This document shows positions 1 through 12,400 of a stretch of DNA of 64,000 bases, piece after piece. Numbering within the stretch: position 1 is the first letter of the stretch; each line of letters begins with the position of its first letter. Origin of the DNA: Pieris napi (lineage: Eukaryota > Arthropoda > Insecta > Lepidoptera > Pieridae); the NCBI RefSeq assembly GCF_905475465.1, contig NC_062238.1, positions 2,584,501 through 2,648,500 of the forward strand, given 5' to 3'. Under the pieces are notes generated by a model. That model made no database searches. It saw only the letters and a list, made by a program, of their open reading frames with translations, and was not told the origin of the DNA. A program made the translations under genes and the position numbers.

Positions 1-774
1 ATACATTTATTAAGCATCGGGAGAGAGGAATGGGAAACGGTGATAGGCGAGATTTGGATATACACAAAACAATACAACTACAAAACAAATACAAAATATG
101 TTATGTTGGAAATATGATTGTGTGCAATCGACTCTTGCCATTATTAACCCAACATAGGAAAGGATAGCAACCCTTTTGATTCATTATAAAAAGCATGATA
201 AACATAGAGAGAGATAAAGTAGGAAATGAATACTTTATATGATTAATTTATTGGAATATATTTACATATTAAGAACATAAAAAATTTAATTGAGAAATAC
301 AAAACTAAACAATTTAAATACATCAGAGCAATACATTAAAATACATATAATATGTCGAAGGATTATTGTAGGAAGAAAGCATTTTATAAGCTTATCTGAA
401 TGAACTACATATGAAAATTCTTTGACACTTATAGAAGAATATGAAAAAGCGAGTAATTAATGAAATGTGTAACGGTTGCTTACAAAATGGTAAAAACACA
501 AATCCGTTGAACTAAGTTCATCTGGCGAAAACCATTTAATTAATCAAATTTTGCTTAAATCTCAGATACTCTAATTAAATGAAATGTAATTAAAAACATT
601 TCATCGATCGCCTATTTCTCGAACTATCAATAAATTATTATGTATGATAAATAAAGAATTATATAATCTTGAAGTGTGGTATTGAAGGTTGCTACTTATT
701 CCGCTGTCCGCTCTAAAACCTGTAACATAGATAATAAATAATAATATGGAATCCGCCTGGGCGGAAGTACTTAC

Positions 775-851
775 TTTGAACTCGTCACGAGCTCCAACTG
801 AAATGCTTATCCCTTTAGGCTCCGAACCAAGTCACTGTCACAGATGTAGTC
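775..851 (-). other. possible spliced exon, not obviously coding
   Basis: On the minus strand this 77-nt segment has a good acceptor (TTGTTTCAG) and a strong donor (GTAAGT). All three frames contain a stop, so it would be a UTR or non-coding exon, or hold the last codons of an upstream exon. If joined to the minus-strand exon ending at 8147, the frame stays open for 11 codons after the junction methionine and then stops. Nothing else within 1-2800 looks coding. Prediction from splice signals only. Confidence 0.3.
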
Positions 852-2858
852 CTGAAACAATAAAAAATATTTTATATTAAACACGAAATTAAACTTAAAA
901 AATAGCAATTAACCCTGCAATCGTACAAATGCTAATAGTATTTTTAATAATAATACCAAGCCACCAAGGTGGCGTGATAGTTATCGGGGCATCGCGTGAC
1001 AAACTTATTTCTTCATACATAAAAGCTGTAGTAGCAAAGTTGTCTTAATAGCTGGACTAAGATGTGTCGCTATTCTTAAAATTTTAATTATATAATATAG
1101 TAATTAGACATCACAATCGTCGAGCATTAGGCTCTTGCGCAATACATTTATTAAAATATTCCTAAGGTGATTAAATGAATGTGGTTCTACGTATTTTTAT
1201 TATTATTATAAAATCTTATCTTCAATCAAGTGACAACTGCAATAATCATTAACTCTAATTGCACGTGGCACAAAACGTGTTAAACTACCTACTCTTTTTA
1301 TAATAATATAGTATATACCAATATACATCATCATACACGTTATCTCGGAAACAAAATGGGCGACGTTTTTATCAATTTCTTAAATTGCCGAATACAAAAC
1401 TACTTAATTTTATAGTCTCGATAGATATCGTCTAGACACAGATTAAATCTTTTTTGCTTCTAACAGGTTCTGCTTCTTACATTAATATTGGTTAGTATCG
1501 TTATATAGCATTGTCATGCACAAAGAACATATAAAATCTGATAGTTAATGTACTACCCTAACCGTATATTTTTCTATGGGAGACTTCAAAAGCGCTTCGT
1601 TTTTGGAACTAAACCAATACAATTACGTTGTTCGAATTCAATGTAGGTGGCATACAAAGGTCAGTGGGTGGATTTGCGATGTGTTTGTGCGGTACGAATT
1701 GTACCTAAAGTTGGAAATTTTGAGTCAAATTAGATAATGGTGAAGCTAATATCTCATAATGAGCTCACAAATATATATGTAGCTCATAAAAAACAAGCAA
1801 TTGTCTGAACTGTAAGCCAACGACCCGATTTTTTTTTATATCCTAACAATTGTGGCATTTCTATGAATGCTATTTTAAGGATACTAATTTTATAACAGAA
1901 ACTACGAAAAAATACAATACTATTCCTAAAAACCCAAATTTTGATCTAACTATTGAATCAACTCAAATTAAATACATTAAAGTAAAAGACAGACACTTAG
2001 TTCTTATCAGTAAATGACAACCTATTTACGTTTTTATTGAAATATCTTAAGTATTATACTTGTTGTTTCAACCAGTTATAAATAGATAAAAGTTAAATTT
2101 CCAAAGACCTTTGCCTCGTTCTACAAAGTAACCTTGAAGCCCTAAAGATTGTAAATGTCACTACATTTGGTGGTACACAACGGCACATTTCCTACTGAAA
2201 CAACTTTCACAGGCGTACCTGCATCTCACATATGCCCCAATATAATTTTTATATTCAGCAAACATCAGCATTCAAGGCTATTATGATACACACATATCTA
2301 TATAATTTTAAATGGCCCATATTTAAATAATTCAATAAGTTCATATACTAGTTCTATGGAATTTCCAATGACTACTTAATAATCCATTAACGTTGACCTC
2401 GAATTTAATAGTGGAGGTTAGCGTATCTATCTCAAACTTATAATTATTTCAAATTTAAGTATTGTGCAATAAAAGAAGCATTCACTTTGTTCTAGAAACG
2501 TGCATGCTTATTTACAAGCAACTTCCACGCGGTTGCCACATGAGCCTATTATAATATGTGTACAACGTAAACTTACAGGTTGAAACATGCTTTAACAAGT
2601 ACATACAATATAAAGCCTCAGTTAACACAAATGTATGATGATAATAATGAAACATAAAAATAATATATGGTATTTAATATTATACTACAATAAATACACT
2701 TCTAAAACTTACCCTTCAAACAAATATTTGAAGGCACTTTCTTTCGTCGTTTAGACGTAAGTCACTCTTTAAATTTTATGAAAAAAGGTAACGTATACGC
2801 TTATTAAAAGGAACTTTAAGTCTCAAGGTCAAGTTTTAATTATTTTTTGATAAGTTAA

Positions 2859-3125
2859 ATGGTATACGCGCGCTCCGATAGAGCTTCAAAAATATTGTGC
2901 AACATTCGCAGCCCGCGAGCTGGACGATTTTCCTCAAACCCCACTCTCGTTACGTCGTGTTCTAAAAATAACTCGCGTACAATTTTATTGGTCGATAGAT
3001 ATGACGTCAACTCTAGTAGCCAATACCGAGATAGATTTCTTGACGGTCACGAGTTCGACACGTTTTCGCTCGACTATAGATATATGTATGTAGGTTCATT
3101 TCTCGCAATCGCTATTTTCTGTGTG
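2859..3125. promoter_or_regulatory. CpG-richer segment with CRE and CCAAT motifs
   Basis: This about 270-bp stretch stands out from its AT-rich surroundings by many CG dinucleotides. It contains a full palindromic CRE (TGACGTCA, 3002-3009), a CCAAT at 3020-3024 and an inverted CCAAT (ATTGG) near 2987. An incidental 94-codon reading frame crosses it, but its product is not recognisable. The combination suits a promoter, possibly for the minus-strand exon at 775-851. No TATA box or splice donor could be tied to it, so the assignment is inferred. Confidence 0.35.
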
Positions 3126-5461
3126 TGGGTTGAAGCGAAGTAGGGGAAACTTACTGGGGTTTCACGCAACACAAAACTGCAAAATAACATTAGCACACGA
3201 ATACCGTTGTTTTTATAGCTTATGCAGCAACAAAACAATTACAAACAGGAAAATATTCAAAAAAAATAGTCTAACATACAGTCTGAAATTATATAAAACA
3301 GATACAGATTTTAGGCAAAAACAAAAATGGCTTTTGTTGTCCATCTACTAACTAGAATTGCAGTACATCTATTTATAAACTTTTCTATTAAAAATAATAA
3401 GTTTTTTTGAGGACACATAACGCATATCTGTCATAATTATTATTAAGTAATTAACTATGTACCACCTATCCTATACAATACAAGATATCGACTAGCGTTT
3501 GAGTGAGGTAGGTAAGGCAATTTCTCAATTCACAATTATTTCTATCATGAAAATGTAGAGCAATAAGTGGGAGACACATATCACATATTACAATTTTGCC
3601 AGCTGGAAGTTTCACGTTATAAGTGCTAATTTAGAATATCGAATTTATTCATACATTTTAAGTTATCGGTCGGAATACTTTGATAGCACATTTCGGGGTA
3701 TGACGTTATCATAGTAAATTTTAGGCGCAGATTGTAGGTGTCGCTACAATATGTAAGAATATTCTTCCTCTGAACCCTAGGAGTTGCTGCTAGTATAGAC
3801 AGTTTTGTCTATTTCTATGTGTTTTAGAAAATATCAGCCCAGAATACACTGCCTATTCAGGTCGCTGGTCGATTGCTAGGTTATTTGCTAGACGCAAGTT
3901 TTCCAATTACAACAGTGGTAAATTTATCTAGATGGTCGGGATTAATAATACCTATAAAAATTACACCATCATTTTCATAGACAATTAAGACGCCAGTTTT
4001 TTTTTTAATTTTGTAATTATTGTTTTTTCCTCCTACTTCGAAAAGGATTATTATAATAGCATCAGTTTCAAATGAGTCATTGCCAAAAGTTTATTAACCT
4101 CTATAATTCTACATCCATCACCCGCCAAACTATTTGAATAGACGAAACGTCAGTCAATTATCTAACCGTAGCTAAAAAACCGTGGTCAAATATTTTCCTG
4201 AACAATAATTTACATTAAATGGCTTCTCTTACTGGTCATACTTTACAGAAACAAGGTAGGTTTCATTCTGGAATATCTCATGACTAGTAAAAAATAAACA
4301 ATTATTTATAGCTACTGAAGTAAACATAGGAAATTTCCAATGCCCTACAAAAAGTATATAGAAATATCTTTGATCGTTTGTATTTCTATATACGGCATAA
4401 TATATTAGCTGTGACAAAGGAATTTATGAAAAAAAAAACTAATATACATAATTACATTTGTCATGACCAACCACAATAAGATGAGCATAATTAACTATAA
4501 TTGCTAACAATGCAGTTATACTAGGATTTTATTACGTAATTCATCTATGCATCGACCACCACCGGGCTGGGCTGTCTTAGATCATGTAAATTTGTGTGAA
4601 TTTTGGTTTTTATTCGCTATACATTAATTCTATACGATGGTAGGTACAACGGATATGTTTGTAAGGGATCGGAATAAATTCCAACGCCGACTAAATTGCG
4701 CTCTTGATGAGATATTATCGTCCTGAACTTATCGAATCACATATATCGGTATAAACCAGATTAAAAGTGAATTGACTTCATTTAACTGTAGGCGCAAGAT
4801 ATTTTATTCACTTTAGTTACTTAAAGATACTATTTTTTATAAACTTTAATCTTCGTTTTATCGTATAGGATTTTATGGTTATTCATTTTTACTTTAAACT
4901 ATAAAGCAATAGTTTTTAAGTTCAAATTAGCACTAAAAGTCATCTAAAATGTTTCATATAGTATAATTTAATTTTACCTCAAACGAATTAATTGTTTATG
5001 TTATTTTTATACTAGTACATACATTTCAGTACGAATACTAATACAAAAAAACGTCTGAACAGACACGGCTGTCGTCGAAACAAACAAATCACATAAGGTA
5101 ACTTTCAAGTGTTCAGCTGATTTAATCGGTAGACATCTCATTCAGAGACACATTAATATGTGTCTGAATTTGATCAATACAATCATATAAATTTTCCCAT
5201 TGTGGTTTTAATAACTTTTAAATTCATAATAACTTTAAAATTAGTATTGAAATCAATACAAAAATCTTCCAATATTTCAACTCTTCTGTATCGCTAAGAA
5301 TCAATACGTTATTGCGTTCAAAGGTTAATCTTAAGATATTATAATCCCACGCTTAGTTTAGACTTTAGATATAGATTATAACAATTCATCATGTTAAAGG
5401 CACGGCCTTCAACTTTAATGCTTTGGTACAAATTGCAATTTGCGGTAATATTTGTTATTAT

Positions 5462-5815
5462 ATGACTGAAACAGTTCACCCATCCTGGCCTCTAACGTTC
5501 GAGTCGCGGTGCAATCTAGTTTTGCTGAATCATTTGAAACGAAGAGCAAATATAATAAACGGAGTACACATCTTTTGCAAATGCGCTAGAGATGAAAAAA
5601 ATGTTGAACAAGAAGTACTTTTGACCCTTCGATGCGGACATAGTTGTAACACTAGAGATATTATGTACTTAATATATTATCTTATCAAATATAATGATTT
5701 ATCAGATAACTTTATCAGTTCACAATTTTTCTCAACAAATTTAAAGGCGGAGTGCAAAACCCGTTATCGTAATCTTTATAACGCTTTCATTTCTTTCTTT
5801 CCTCTATGTGTATAA
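5462..5815 (+). CDS. unidentified open reading frame, 117 codons
   Basis: Counting from its first ATG, this uninterrupted frame has 117 codons and ends in TAA; the frame extends 13 codons further upstream from a TTG. It contains several cysteines (CKC, then RCGHSC) but no family I recognise, and no clear signal peptide or splice site. In DNA this AT-rich a frame of this length is uncommon but can occur by chance in 64 kb. It may be an orphan gene, a decayed exon or noise; I lean to noise. Confidence 0.15.
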   Translation: MTETVHPSWPLTFESRCNLVLLNHLKRRANIINGVHIFCKCARDEKNVEQEVLLTLRCGHSCNTRDIMYLIYYLIKYNDLSDNFISSQFFSTNLKAECKTRYRNLYNAFISFFPLCV

Positions 5816-6513
5816 AGCTTTTAGCAGTTAAGATAGTTTTCTTTTTCTCGAATAAAACAAAGCGCTTAAGATCTCCAGTTATTTTAAAACGTTTTAACTT
5901 AAACCAAAAGGATTAAAGTATAAAATAATCTTTATCCTTCTTACTTTGAGTAATATAAACCGCACTTGAACGTCATTTAACATTGATATAACAAAGAATA
6001 ACTTAACTGACAGTGTTTCTCCCAACCTCTTTGTGCCACGTCCCACATTAGCCTTTCTAAAATTATTTTGCTCCGATATGTAATTTTATATTATAAAATG
6101 TATTTGTTCACTTAAGAAACTTAAATAGGTTTTAGGAAAAAATTACTAAGAAGTTGTTAACGAAACACAGTGTGTAAATTTTCAAAACATATGTATAACA
6201 GAAATATGTACTTTTAATTAACTTTCGAATAGCTTCCTTAACAATCATTTTTCCCCCTCCGTGGGGCGGGGGAGTGGGAACGTTGAGAAACTCTGACTAA
6301 ACATCAAAAACCTGATTGAAAGTTTAAATTGAGAGTACTGATGTTATAATAGTTTGGAAAAATTCCAATGAATAGTGTGTCGCGTTAGCTTTCTACGAAT
6401 TAGTAAAATTGATTTGACCCACTTTTTAATTTCATGTTAATAAAATAAAAATTCCATTAAAAAGGACTATCGACATGGTGCATTCCATAGTAATTGCATA
6501 AATAACATTTACT

Positions 6514-6516
<3 letters not shown>

Positions 6517-6544
<28 letters not shown>
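6517..6544. repeat. (TA)14 microsatellite
   Basis: Fourteen uninterrupted TA dinucleotides. Confidence 0.95.
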
Positions 6545-7552
6545 GCATTTCAACATCAAACCCTTAATGGATTTGAAGCATGCAAATCCTTGAGGTGACC
6601 TTTCTCTACCCCTACGCTAAAACAGTACATATACACAAGCATAGATACCGGCAAACATCTTGAACTGTCTTTGCCTGCGCAGAAGCGATTTTTGGGTATC
6701 ACTGGGAGGGGGGAGGCGGAAGAGTAACGTGTCCAATGTCCATCGTGTGATTGCCGAATGCCGATTGGTAAATCAGTTGACGTTTGTGTCCCGCGATGCG
6801 CAAACTTTCCCCCGCTCGCTTGTTTAATGCTCAAGAAGTTTGCCGGTATCTGTGTGTGCCGGTAAACGTCAAGTAGTTTAAGTTGAAGCATGGTTTGTCT
6901 CGTTTTGATCTAAGGATTCTGAGATAGTCAAATTATCCACAAAATATCACATAAAAATCATGGTAGAAGTTCTGATTCGATTCATACTACTGTTTCTGAT
7001 TACTGGAATATCGGAGTTGGAGTACTCGAAGAATTCCAATAATCTATGATACGTAAACGACGACTTTAGGTCTTAAAATCAACCTCGGCAAAACGGAAGT
7101 CATGATAGTCGTTCACCTAGATTTCTAGAAATCACAAACACGCACTAAACGATCCCCTCGATAAATGCAGAAAAAGCTGCCAAGCTATTGATAAGAATTA
7201 AGTTTATTTGCCATTTTAGGCAAAGTAAATTTGTATACAGGATATGATTAGTCACTAGTTCACTAAACAAAGTTCATTGTATAACAAGAGTGGAAAAATA
7301 AATCATGTGACAAAGTATATATACTTATACCTATATAACATTTCCGAGTCACATGTCTGATGTCATTATTTGCTGAAAACATTTGTATCTTAATTTATGT
7401 GATAGGATTTTTGTTTAATTTTTTTCATACATTTTAATTTGTCTATAAAATAATATTATAAAAACAAAAAACAGGGGTGCTACAATATTTTAGGTTTGTG
7501 CATATTATCTATATCTGTAACATGATAATTTTTTTTATTCTGAACATGATCA

Positions 7553-7707
7553 CTTTCTGTGCCAGTTTCCTCACAATGTTTTCCTTCACCATACAAGCGA
7601 GTGATAAATACACACAGCTAAAAATCCATCGGTGCACAGTTGTGGTTCAAACATACCTCAGGGATGAAAGATGCATGTTGAAGCCACTAGGCCAACATTG
7701 CTCTTAA
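7553..7707 (-). mobile_element. degenerate tRNA-derived SINE fragment
   Basis: Read on the minus strand this starts with the SINE head (agcaatgttggcctagtggc) and continues through a decayed B-box and the 'gtgaaggaaaacattgtgagga' body, as in the better copies at 23636 and 27655. It lacks the 3' half. A chance 76-codon frame overlaps it. Confidence 0.75.
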
Positions 7708-7884
7708 AAAGTATTATAGCTAAATTATAATTGCAACATTCTATTCAGATTTGACATGTAAAAATGAAGACTGTTAATTATATCTTTCTAGGATTATTTT
7801 CTACAATGTTCTATAGATATACATATTATATATAGATAATATACCCAATTCATAGTAACCATATTATGTTAAATACATAAAGAA

Positions 7885-7928
7885 CTTGACTATCTACTCA
7901 AATATGGCTATTTGAGTAGATAGTCAAG
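7885..7928. repeat. perfect 20-bp inverted repeat, 4-nt loop
   Basis: Two 20-bp arms beginning CTTGACTATC pair perfectly around the loop TGGC. It lies in AT-rich spacer with no gene attached. It could be a MITE remnant or simply a cruciform-prone sequence; too short for a typical pre-miRNA. Confidence 0.85.
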
Positions 7929-8146
7929 ATTGTAGTCACATTGTATAGGTGTATCATATTGAAAATTATTACTTATAGAGCAAGAATGATTTTGAAATTT
8001 AAAACTAATTAAAAAATCACTGAAGTATATATAGCAAAATGAAGTTGCACAATTAAATTGAGTAGTATGCACACCATGTTAATTCTTTAAGCAAATTTAA
8101 AGTAAAAGCAGAATAGTCTGATGAACATATAATAAAAATTACTTAC

Positions 8147-8313
8147 ATTTTCATATGTCTTATAGATCTGATTTTCTTCACCTTCTCAATTTTATCCTTG
8201 TTTATACAACAGCGAGTACGACGCAAAGCTGTTTGCGCTAAATTATTTGTTTTGTTAATATATATGTTTTCCAACAAATTGTTATCGATTATTTGAGTAT
8301 ACGCGTTGACCAT
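8147..8313 (-). CDS. first coding exon of an unidentified minus-strand gene (partial)
   Basis: From an ATG at 8313 the minus frame stays open for 55 codons and ends in a strong donor (AAAAT|GTAAGT) at 8147. The peptide is basic toward its end (a TALRRTRCC segment, then KIEKVKKIRS). The frame is also open 12 codons upstream of the ATG, to a stop. The next exon was not found with confidence; the only candidate acceptor with a matching frame is at 851, 7.3 kb away, and would end the protein after 12 more codons. It is divergent from the TMUB-like gene, and 8350-9000 is probably a shared promoter region. I do not recognise the protein. Confidence 0.4.
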
Positions 8314-8399
8314 GTTAGACAATTGCTTGTTAAACTCCTCTGGGTAGTTTGGTGTCTTTTATATTTAATTATAAATAAAGTTACACCAACGGGGGTCTT

Positions 8400-9221
8400 T
8401 AAACTATCACAGTTAAAGACCAGTTTAAATTAAAATTAGAAGTGTTTGGAGCACTACTTTTTGTTATTGTATAAACGCAACAGAAATGTACTATTAATTA
8501 ATCACAAATAGGAGCCGTCATTAACGTCGATTTTTATATTCACGAGATTTTCTTTGCACAATAAATCTTACGGTCGACGCGGATGAATTTCGATGAGATG
8601 ATGAAATAGTTTTAGCGAATACCTATTACCTATGATATTTTGTACTCTATGCCGAATACCAAGACTCGCGAAATCAGAGACAAATTCAAAAGGCTTTGGC
8701 AGAGTTGAGATAGCGTTATCTTACTTATGCGAATGAAAGAAGAAGACGGCTATCTAAATTATCACGAACACGTTGTAGAAATGACGTCTGAAACTTGACG
8801 TAAAATCTGTCAATGCAACTATTAAACATGAAAATATATTAAATTGTTCTCTATTTTCTATGGTCTTGGAGTAGATGTCATACCCGTTATGTCAAAATTA
8901 ATTTTATCAATTGTCAAGCGTCAACTACATTTTTGAAAATAATAAAATAAAATAATTTTAATTATTTTTGTGGTAGCCTTATATAAAAATTTAACAATTT
9001 ATATGAATAACTTATCTAATTAGACAATTTTACTCTGATCACAACTAAATATTAGGCGTATTAAAAATTTTCGTTATAAGAATAACATCTTCATATTGCT
9101 GGCATTTGCTTGCGTCTTATCATTAAATAGTATTATGTTCGATCGCACTAAGTTCATTTGAAACTTCCAAAAAATATTGTGTTAATATTAAATGTCCTTG
9201 TGTTTGAGAGTTTAAAAAAAG
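8400..9221 (+). promoter_or_regulatory. divergent intergenic region and TMUB 5' UTR exon
   Basis: The region between the divergent start codons at 8313 (minus) and 9453 (plus). A donor (AAAAAAAG|GTATGT) at 9221/9222 and an acceptor (TTTTTCAG) at 9449 suggest a non-coding first exon for the plus gene ending at 9221. No TATA box is obvious; the start site cannot be fixed from sequence. Confidence 0.4.
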
Positions 9222-9452
9222 GTATGTATATTAGAAATGTAGCGTTGCCTTGGACATGACCTTGGCATATGGTAATGGCTAATAGTATTTTTACTGATTA
9301 TTTTATAACAAGTTTACTTTTTAGAAAATTTTGTAAAATTCTTTAATTTGTATATACAAGAATATGTAACTCTCTCATCTTTATTGATTCTTTAAGAATA
9401 GAATGATTTATTATAGTAGATTACTTAAAACTTGATGATTGTTTTTCAGAAC

Positions 9453-12400
9453 ATGTCTTTAATAGCTGGAGTAGGAGATGAAGTTATACAGTTTATGATA
9501 ACTGTAATGGTGATTGTTATTGCATCATTGGCATGGTGGTCTACAAACTCTCGACCTGATAGGTATAGGACAGTATTCTTAATGAGATCTCGCGGTAATC
9601 ATCCTGTAACTGTGAGCATAAGAACTAGTAAGTAACATTATATTTCTACAAGACACATTCAATTTTTCATTCAAAATTTCAAAACATTACATTTTTAATT
9701 TTATTATTGTCTGATATAGTGTTCATAAAATTTACTTTGAAATGATTTCAATAGGTTAGTGCTGAATAAAATTATGTGTTTTGTTATTGTACTAGTGGTT
9801 TAATTCTTACAGTTTAAGGTTTTATTTTTTTATAGGACCTCCTTTACCTGTCCGACCAAGACTACGCACTCAAATTACACCTATAGAACCAGAATCAATA
9901 TGTAAGTTACAGTAATGAATTACAAAAATATTTTACTAATATTATTAGGTTCTGTTAGCAATTAAATCTTTATATGTCAAACTGTTCTGAGACTAACAAA
10001 AATACCTCTTACTTGCTCCCAGCATGTCATTAAGTCTAAAAGAAAAATAACATTTTAGCCACCACATCAACATCCATCACTAGCAATGGAAATCATACGA
10101 TTCCCATACAAGAAATGGATAGTATTGTGGATGCAGACATGGCTATGTTAGACAATAATCGGTTACATTTTTATAGAGTTGTTGATGGTAAGGAATCTAT
10201 TATGTTACTTTATCTGAGACTGACTCTGTAGCTTAACAGTTGTAGTTGTAAGTAAGTAAATATAGAAAAATCATCATTCCCGGTTCTTTGAGTATTCAAA
10301 TGATATAGTTTTACATTCTGGTCCCTAAATTGTCTTCAAAATAGATAAATTCATGTTTATGCTATCTAAAGGTTTCATATTTTTATGTGTGTGTTTATAT
10401 GTGCATAAATATGTACCCTAAAGTTCTGAGTAATATATATATAATATATACCTTCTTTTCACTTTTGGCTCTACAAATTTTGCTTGAATTACTATATTCT
10501 TATAAAATATAAATTTTAAATAGCAGAATATGATCATTAATTTAATGATTAATATTGTTTTTGCTTTGTTTTAGCAACACCGAGTACATCACAGATAACA
10601 ATTCAGACCAATGTCACAGAGACTGAAACACATGTGGATGTGGAGCCAGCCAGTGAGGCCCAAATAAGAGAAATGGATAGTATAGTCAGTGCTATGGAAG
10701 CAGATGTACCCTTGCAACATGGTAAATTAATAATCTTAGTTTATTATTAAAAGCTATTTGTTATCTATCAGGTTTGGATATAAAGTCTCTTCACAAAGTT
10801 TTGATAATTGTTCCTTATTTAAACATGATGTTTCTAAAATAGTTTAGTAATTATCATATATACATTGTCTTATTGTAATTTATAAAAGATTGTTGTTTTT
10901 TGTATTAATCTAATTTTAATTATAACAAAATTTTTCTTACAAGTTTAATAGTGACACTTAAAATAATGCAAAGTTTTGATACCTTGCATTACATGATTAA
11001 TATTATATATTTATTTAGTTACTTGCTACTTACTACTGTAGTAGCATACACTATAATATAGTTTTGTAGGAGTGATATGAAAGATTTTTAACTAGTTTGG
11101 GTTTAGTTGTATCTTAATTTTTTTTTTTCATTTTAAGTAAATTATTTTTAATTGTCATTTACTTGATCACCTTCGGGTATTAGAGATTTGAGCATAAAAC
11201 AATTCTGGAAATATTTTACATATATTAATAAATTTTCAGAAAGGAACACCACAGACGCTCCCGCAACGAGTACAGGTAAAGAGCCAATTCCAAATACAAG
11301 TAGTCCTGTGGAGGAGTCTGAGGGCACTTCCTCTGAAAGTGTGGAGGTTGACCAGTCTAACAAGATCTTGATAAAGTTAAAATATCTCAATGAAACACTT
11401 AAAGAAGTTGAGGGTAGTCTGGATGAGCTACTTAAAGATTTTAAAGGGTGAGTAGTCTTTTTTATTTTAGCAATTATTTTGTACGTTCTAATAAAAGAGG
11501 TAACAATTGTTTATAACTTTAAAGTATCTGGCTGCTGTGAATGTCCGGAATAAATATGTTTTCAAGAAGTTACTGGTTACTAAGCCGATTCAAAAAATTC
11601 TTACTTTATTAAAAAGCGTGATTAAATTTGAATTCCGCAATACAGAAACCATACAATTACCAATTATTATTTTTGAACTAATAATGTTTTCCAGACGTCA
11701 CTTCGCGGCGGAACTATCGTCCGACAGTCGGGTGCGTCTAATATTCAACGGGCGCGTGTTAGTGGACGAAGCGGCAACTTTACGCGCGTGTGGTTTGCAC
11801 CATCAAGCTGTCGTTCATGCTTTGATACATCCTAAACGGAATGCACCTCCACAGGTATTTCAGCTGAGATTTTAGATTTTTTTATTTGTGTTAATAATTA
11901 TTGTTGAGTAATTAGTAATAACCTTACGCCTACACGTTTTAACTAAACGCCTTAGTAAAAACTTTTTTGTTTGTAACAGATAATATCCTGTTGGTGACAT
12001 AATGATATAATATTATATTAATGAGTCGCGTAGTTTTTCAAGTGTAAGGATTATACATATATATGTATATGTAAATTATTTTTGTTTCTCTTGTAACCAA
12101 GCGCGATTCGCGTCACGCGAGTTATCGCATCGTTAACGGATGGAACCATTTGGCTAATTTTTTTTTTAATGTTTATATTTGGTCAGGAGACAGTTCTTAT
12201 GAAAAAAAAACTGTAAAATGCAAATATAGTTTATTTTTTTAAAGATTTTATGGCCCAAGCAAATATTGTTTAACACCAATCATAGATTATCATAGAGCAT
12301 TATAATAATAAACACTATGTTTTTGAATAACATTTTTATTCATTGTCGAGTCAGCTAGTTTTATATAAATAAAAAATATAGTATATTCTATATAAATAAA

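Larger units (their letters stand above)
3130..8130. other. AT-rich non-genic stretch
   Basis: About 5 kb of AT-rich DNA without a recognisable gene. It contains a (TA)14 microsatellite at 6517-6544, a GC-richer patch at 6560-6890 (NRF1-like 'tgcgcag' near 6675) that does not translate into a known protein, a SINE remnant at 7553-7707 and a perfect hairpin at 7885-7928, annotated separately. Confidence 0.5.

Noticed and set aside
2859..3143. 94-codon plus frame
   Set aside because: Crosses the CRE/CCAAT island; no recognisable domain, no splice sites.
6556..6891. 111-codon minus frame in a GC-richer patch
   Set aside because: Translation resembles no protein, low complexity is absent but there is no splice or promoter support; treated as chance.
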